Origin: Streptomyces monomycini
GTDB lineage: Bacteria > Actinomycetota > Actinomycetes > Streptomycetales > Streptomycetaceae
Reading direction: 5' to 3'
NCBI RefSeq assembly: GCF_022271435.1
Contig: NZ_JAFIQY010000045.1
Span: 1 to 64,000 of the forward strand
DNA: 64,000 nucleotides
Shown piece after piece: positions 62,557 to 64,000 of this stretch; the stretch's first letter is position 1, and each line of letters starts with the position of its first letter. Both the position numbers and the translations under genes were made by a program. The notes below the pieces were generated by a model. That model made no database searches. It had not been told where the DNA came from and worked only from the letters and a program-made list of their open reading frames with translations.

Positions 62557-62732
62557 GAGCCCGGTTCCGGGGCGGCTGCGCGGGCGTCCGCCCCGTCCGT
62601 GCGGAGGGCTCCCCGGCCGGCCGTACGAGGGGGCGGCTCCGGGCGCGCCGGCGGGCAGGTGAGGGCGCGGTGCGGCGTGCGAGTGAGCCCCCTTGATGCG
62701 CCCCTGGGGATCAACCGTAGGATCGTCCTCCA

Positions 62733-62776
62733 CAAGACTGCACAGGCGTAACTCAAGACTGCACGGAACTGCACGG
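62733..62776. repeat. direct repeat CAAGACTGCAC upstream of methyltransferase
   Basis: CAAGACTGCAC at 62733-62743 and 62754-62764 (period 21 bp, two helix turns) and a third, GAACTGCACGG, just after. The helical phasing suggests a binding site. The 277-bp gap also has TTGATG and TAGGAT 19 nt apart upstream of the repeats, a poor promoter match. Confidence 0.5.
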
Positions 62777-62833
62777 ACGTGGCTCCCGAGGCGGAGTCCC
62801 GAACTTGACCGCGGTCGCAGGAGAGGCGAGGTC

Positions 62834-63517
62834 GTGAGCGCTGAAGGCTACGACGGATACGAGGGCCTGAACCGGTTAGTCCTGGACCGGGCGGGGCAGG
62901 CGGAGGCGTTCGACGCGATCGGCGACCGGTACGACGAGGCCTTCCCGCACAAGGAAGGACAGCTCGCGGCCGGCGCCCGGCTCACCGCCGCGCTGCCGCC
63001 CGGATCGCGGGTGCTGGACCTCGGCTGCGGTACGGGCCTGCCGACGGCCCGTCAGCTGGCCGACGCGGGGCACACGGTCGTCGGTGTGGACCTCTCCCCC
63101 TCGATGGTCGCGCTGGCCCGCGACAATGTCCCGGCGGCCCGCTTCCACCAGCTGGACGTCGCCGACCTGCGCGACGGCCGGCTCGGCGGCCCGGGCTCCT
63201 TCGACGGTGCCGTAGCCTTCTTCTCGCTGCTGATGCTGCCCCGCGCGGAGATCCCGTACACCCTGCGGATGCTGCACACCCTGCTGAAACCCGGCGGGCT
63301 GCTGGCCCTGTCCATGGTCGAAGCCGAGCTGGACGACTGCCCGATTCCGTTCCTGGGCAGCACGATCCGGGTATCGGGTTACCTGCGGGACGACTTGCGC
63401 CAGGTCGTGCACGACGCGGGCTTCGAAGTCACCGGGGAGGACTCGTATGCGTATGCCCCGGCCAGTACGGACACCCCACCCGAGTTCCAGCTCTTCCTGC
63501 ACCTGCGACGCGCTTGA
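62834..63517 (+). CDS. SAM-dependent methyltransferase, class I
   Basis: 227 aa. Motif I VLDLGCGTG at residues 60-68, motif II-like VVGVDLSPSMVALAR, and the post-motif LKPGGLLALSMVEAELDDCP. GTG 62834 with GCGAGGTC upstream. Substrate unknown (small-molecule type, UbiE-like). No neighbouring pathway gene suggests a role. Confidence 0.83.
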   Translation: MSAEGYDGYEGLNRLVLDRAGQAEAFDAIGDRYDEAFPHKEGQLAAGARLTAALPPGSRVLDLGCGTGLPTARQLADAGHTVVGVDLSPSMVALARDNVPAARFHQLDVADLRDGRLGGPGSFDGAVAFFSLLMLPRAEIPYTLRMLHTLLKPGGLLALSMVEAELDDCPIPFLGSTIRVSGYLRDDLRQVVHDAGFEVTGEDSYAYAPASTDTPPEFQLFLHLRRA

Positions 63518-63564
63518 GACGCGGCGCGCCACGCGCGCAGCCCCGGACGGATGGAATCCCACGC

Positions 63565-64000
63565 GTGACGGAGCACCCGACCTCCCACGAACCGCGGCAG
63601 GCCGCCCCGCCTGCCGCGTCCTCGGCGACCCCGCACCAGGGCCGGCCCGAGCCGGCGCCGTGCACCGCGGCCGCCGATCCCCGCAGCTTTCCGGGGCAGT
63701 CCTCGGCCGGCGGACCGGCCGGGGTGGCTGACATGTCGGCCGCCGCGCCGCGCGGTGACGATTCTCCTGCGTGCGCCGCGGACGGCGGCCGGGCGGACGC
63801 CGGGGCCGGCCGGTCCCGGCCGCGCCCCGAGGAGACACCCGGGGTGCCGCCGCCCGCCGCACCGCACGGTGTGCCGGTGGAGACCGGCGCCCGCGGCGGA
63901 GCGGCCGGACGCGCCCCCGAGCAGACCGGCGGCCCCGGCGCGCCGCCCGCCCGCTCCGCGCACCCCGCGCAGCCCGCCGAGAGCGTCGAGCTGCTGGCGG
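63565..64000 (+). CDS. partial Pro/Ala-rich protein, runs off right edge
   Basis: Open from GTG 63565 (GGATGGA upstream) to the window end, 145 codons, beginning V-T-E-H-P-T-S-H-E-P-R-Q-A-A-P-P and staying Pro/Ala/Gly/Arg-rich. Third codon positions are almost all G/C, supporting coding. The disordered region is probably the N-terminal tail of a longer protein whose domain lies outside. Starts 47 bp after the methyltransferase stop, perhaps in operon. Function not determinable here. Confidence 0.5.
   Translation, partial: MTEHPTSHEPRQAAPPAASSATPHQGRPEPAPCTAAADPRSFPGQSSAGGPAGVADMSAAAPRGDDSPACAADGGRADAGAGRSRPRPEETPGVPPPAAPHGVPVETGARGGAAGRAPEQTGGPGAPPARSAHPAQPAESVELLA

Overview
This 64 kb window is typical high-GC actinobacterial chromosome and almost certainly comes from a Streptomyces or close relative. 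The evidence is strongly G/C-biased third codon positions, a mycothiol gene (mshB), a BldK-type peptide importer, a WhiB-family regulator, an XRE/DUF397/anti-sigma-like ATPase cassette, SpoIIE-type phosphatase and ATPase proteins, and polyphosphate glucokinase. From memory, the gene set resembles the S. coelicolor SCO5040-SCO5126 neighbourhood. I saw no tRNA, rRNA, CRISPR array, integrase or polyketide/NRPS gene.

Left part (1-5.5 kb): a partial Gly/Ala/Lys-rich gene runs off the left edge, preceded by mshB and a tiny membrane protein. A 247-bp MITE-like element with CTAG target duplications abuts the start of an S9 prolyl-oligopeptidase-family peptidase, which converges on an 8-TM membrane protein.

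Peptide-transport block (5.5-27 kb): three complete oligopeptide ABC importers. The first (5544-11818, +) has the order permease, lipoprotein, permease, ATPase, ATPase, which is the bldKABCDE arrangement; it is followed by a secreted sphingomyelinase-D-like phospholipase. The other two (18582-12930 and 27004-21281, -) are paralogues of each other with identical gene order and similar overlaps. They are separated by a small lipoprotein, an XRE-DUF5753/DUF397 pair and a divergent anti-sigma-like ATPase whose shared promoter region holds two clear palindromes.

Middle (27-47 kb): typA/bipA, an orphan substrate-binding lipoprotein, a three-gene succinate dehydrogenase/fumarate reductase operon (anchor, flavoprotein, iron-sulfur protein), a GrpB-family protein, a PAS-PAS-GAF-PP2C-ATPase protein with a second small ATPase, a SPOR-domain microprotein and a Nudix hydrolase, an amino-acid permease, a GntR regulator with a possible 44-aa upstream ORF, a VapBC-type toxin-antitoxin pair and ychF.

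Right part (47-64 kb): central metabolism and housekeeping. It holds a DUF6542 membrane protein, ppgK, ispH, an APC permease, xseA-xseB, a malonic-semialdehyde-reductase-like nitroreductase whose 3' end is tandemly repeated, DUF4245, glpX, a WhiB-like gene, a DUF1707/LiaF-like protein, class I and class II fumarases side by side, a DUF402/FomD-like protein, a methyltransferase and a partial Pro/Ala-rich gene at the right edge.

Two themes cut across regions. First, at least nine genes carry a TANNNT box ending 6-7 nt before the start codon, the signature of leaderless transcripts. Second, short tandem duplications sit at gene ends (nitroreductase, Nudix, GrpB), two of them copying the stop codon region. 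Functionally the window combines peptide uptake and signalling (BldK), central carbon metabolism (two fumarases, GlpX, PpgK, a succinate:quinone oxidoreductase) and several partner-switch-like regulators.
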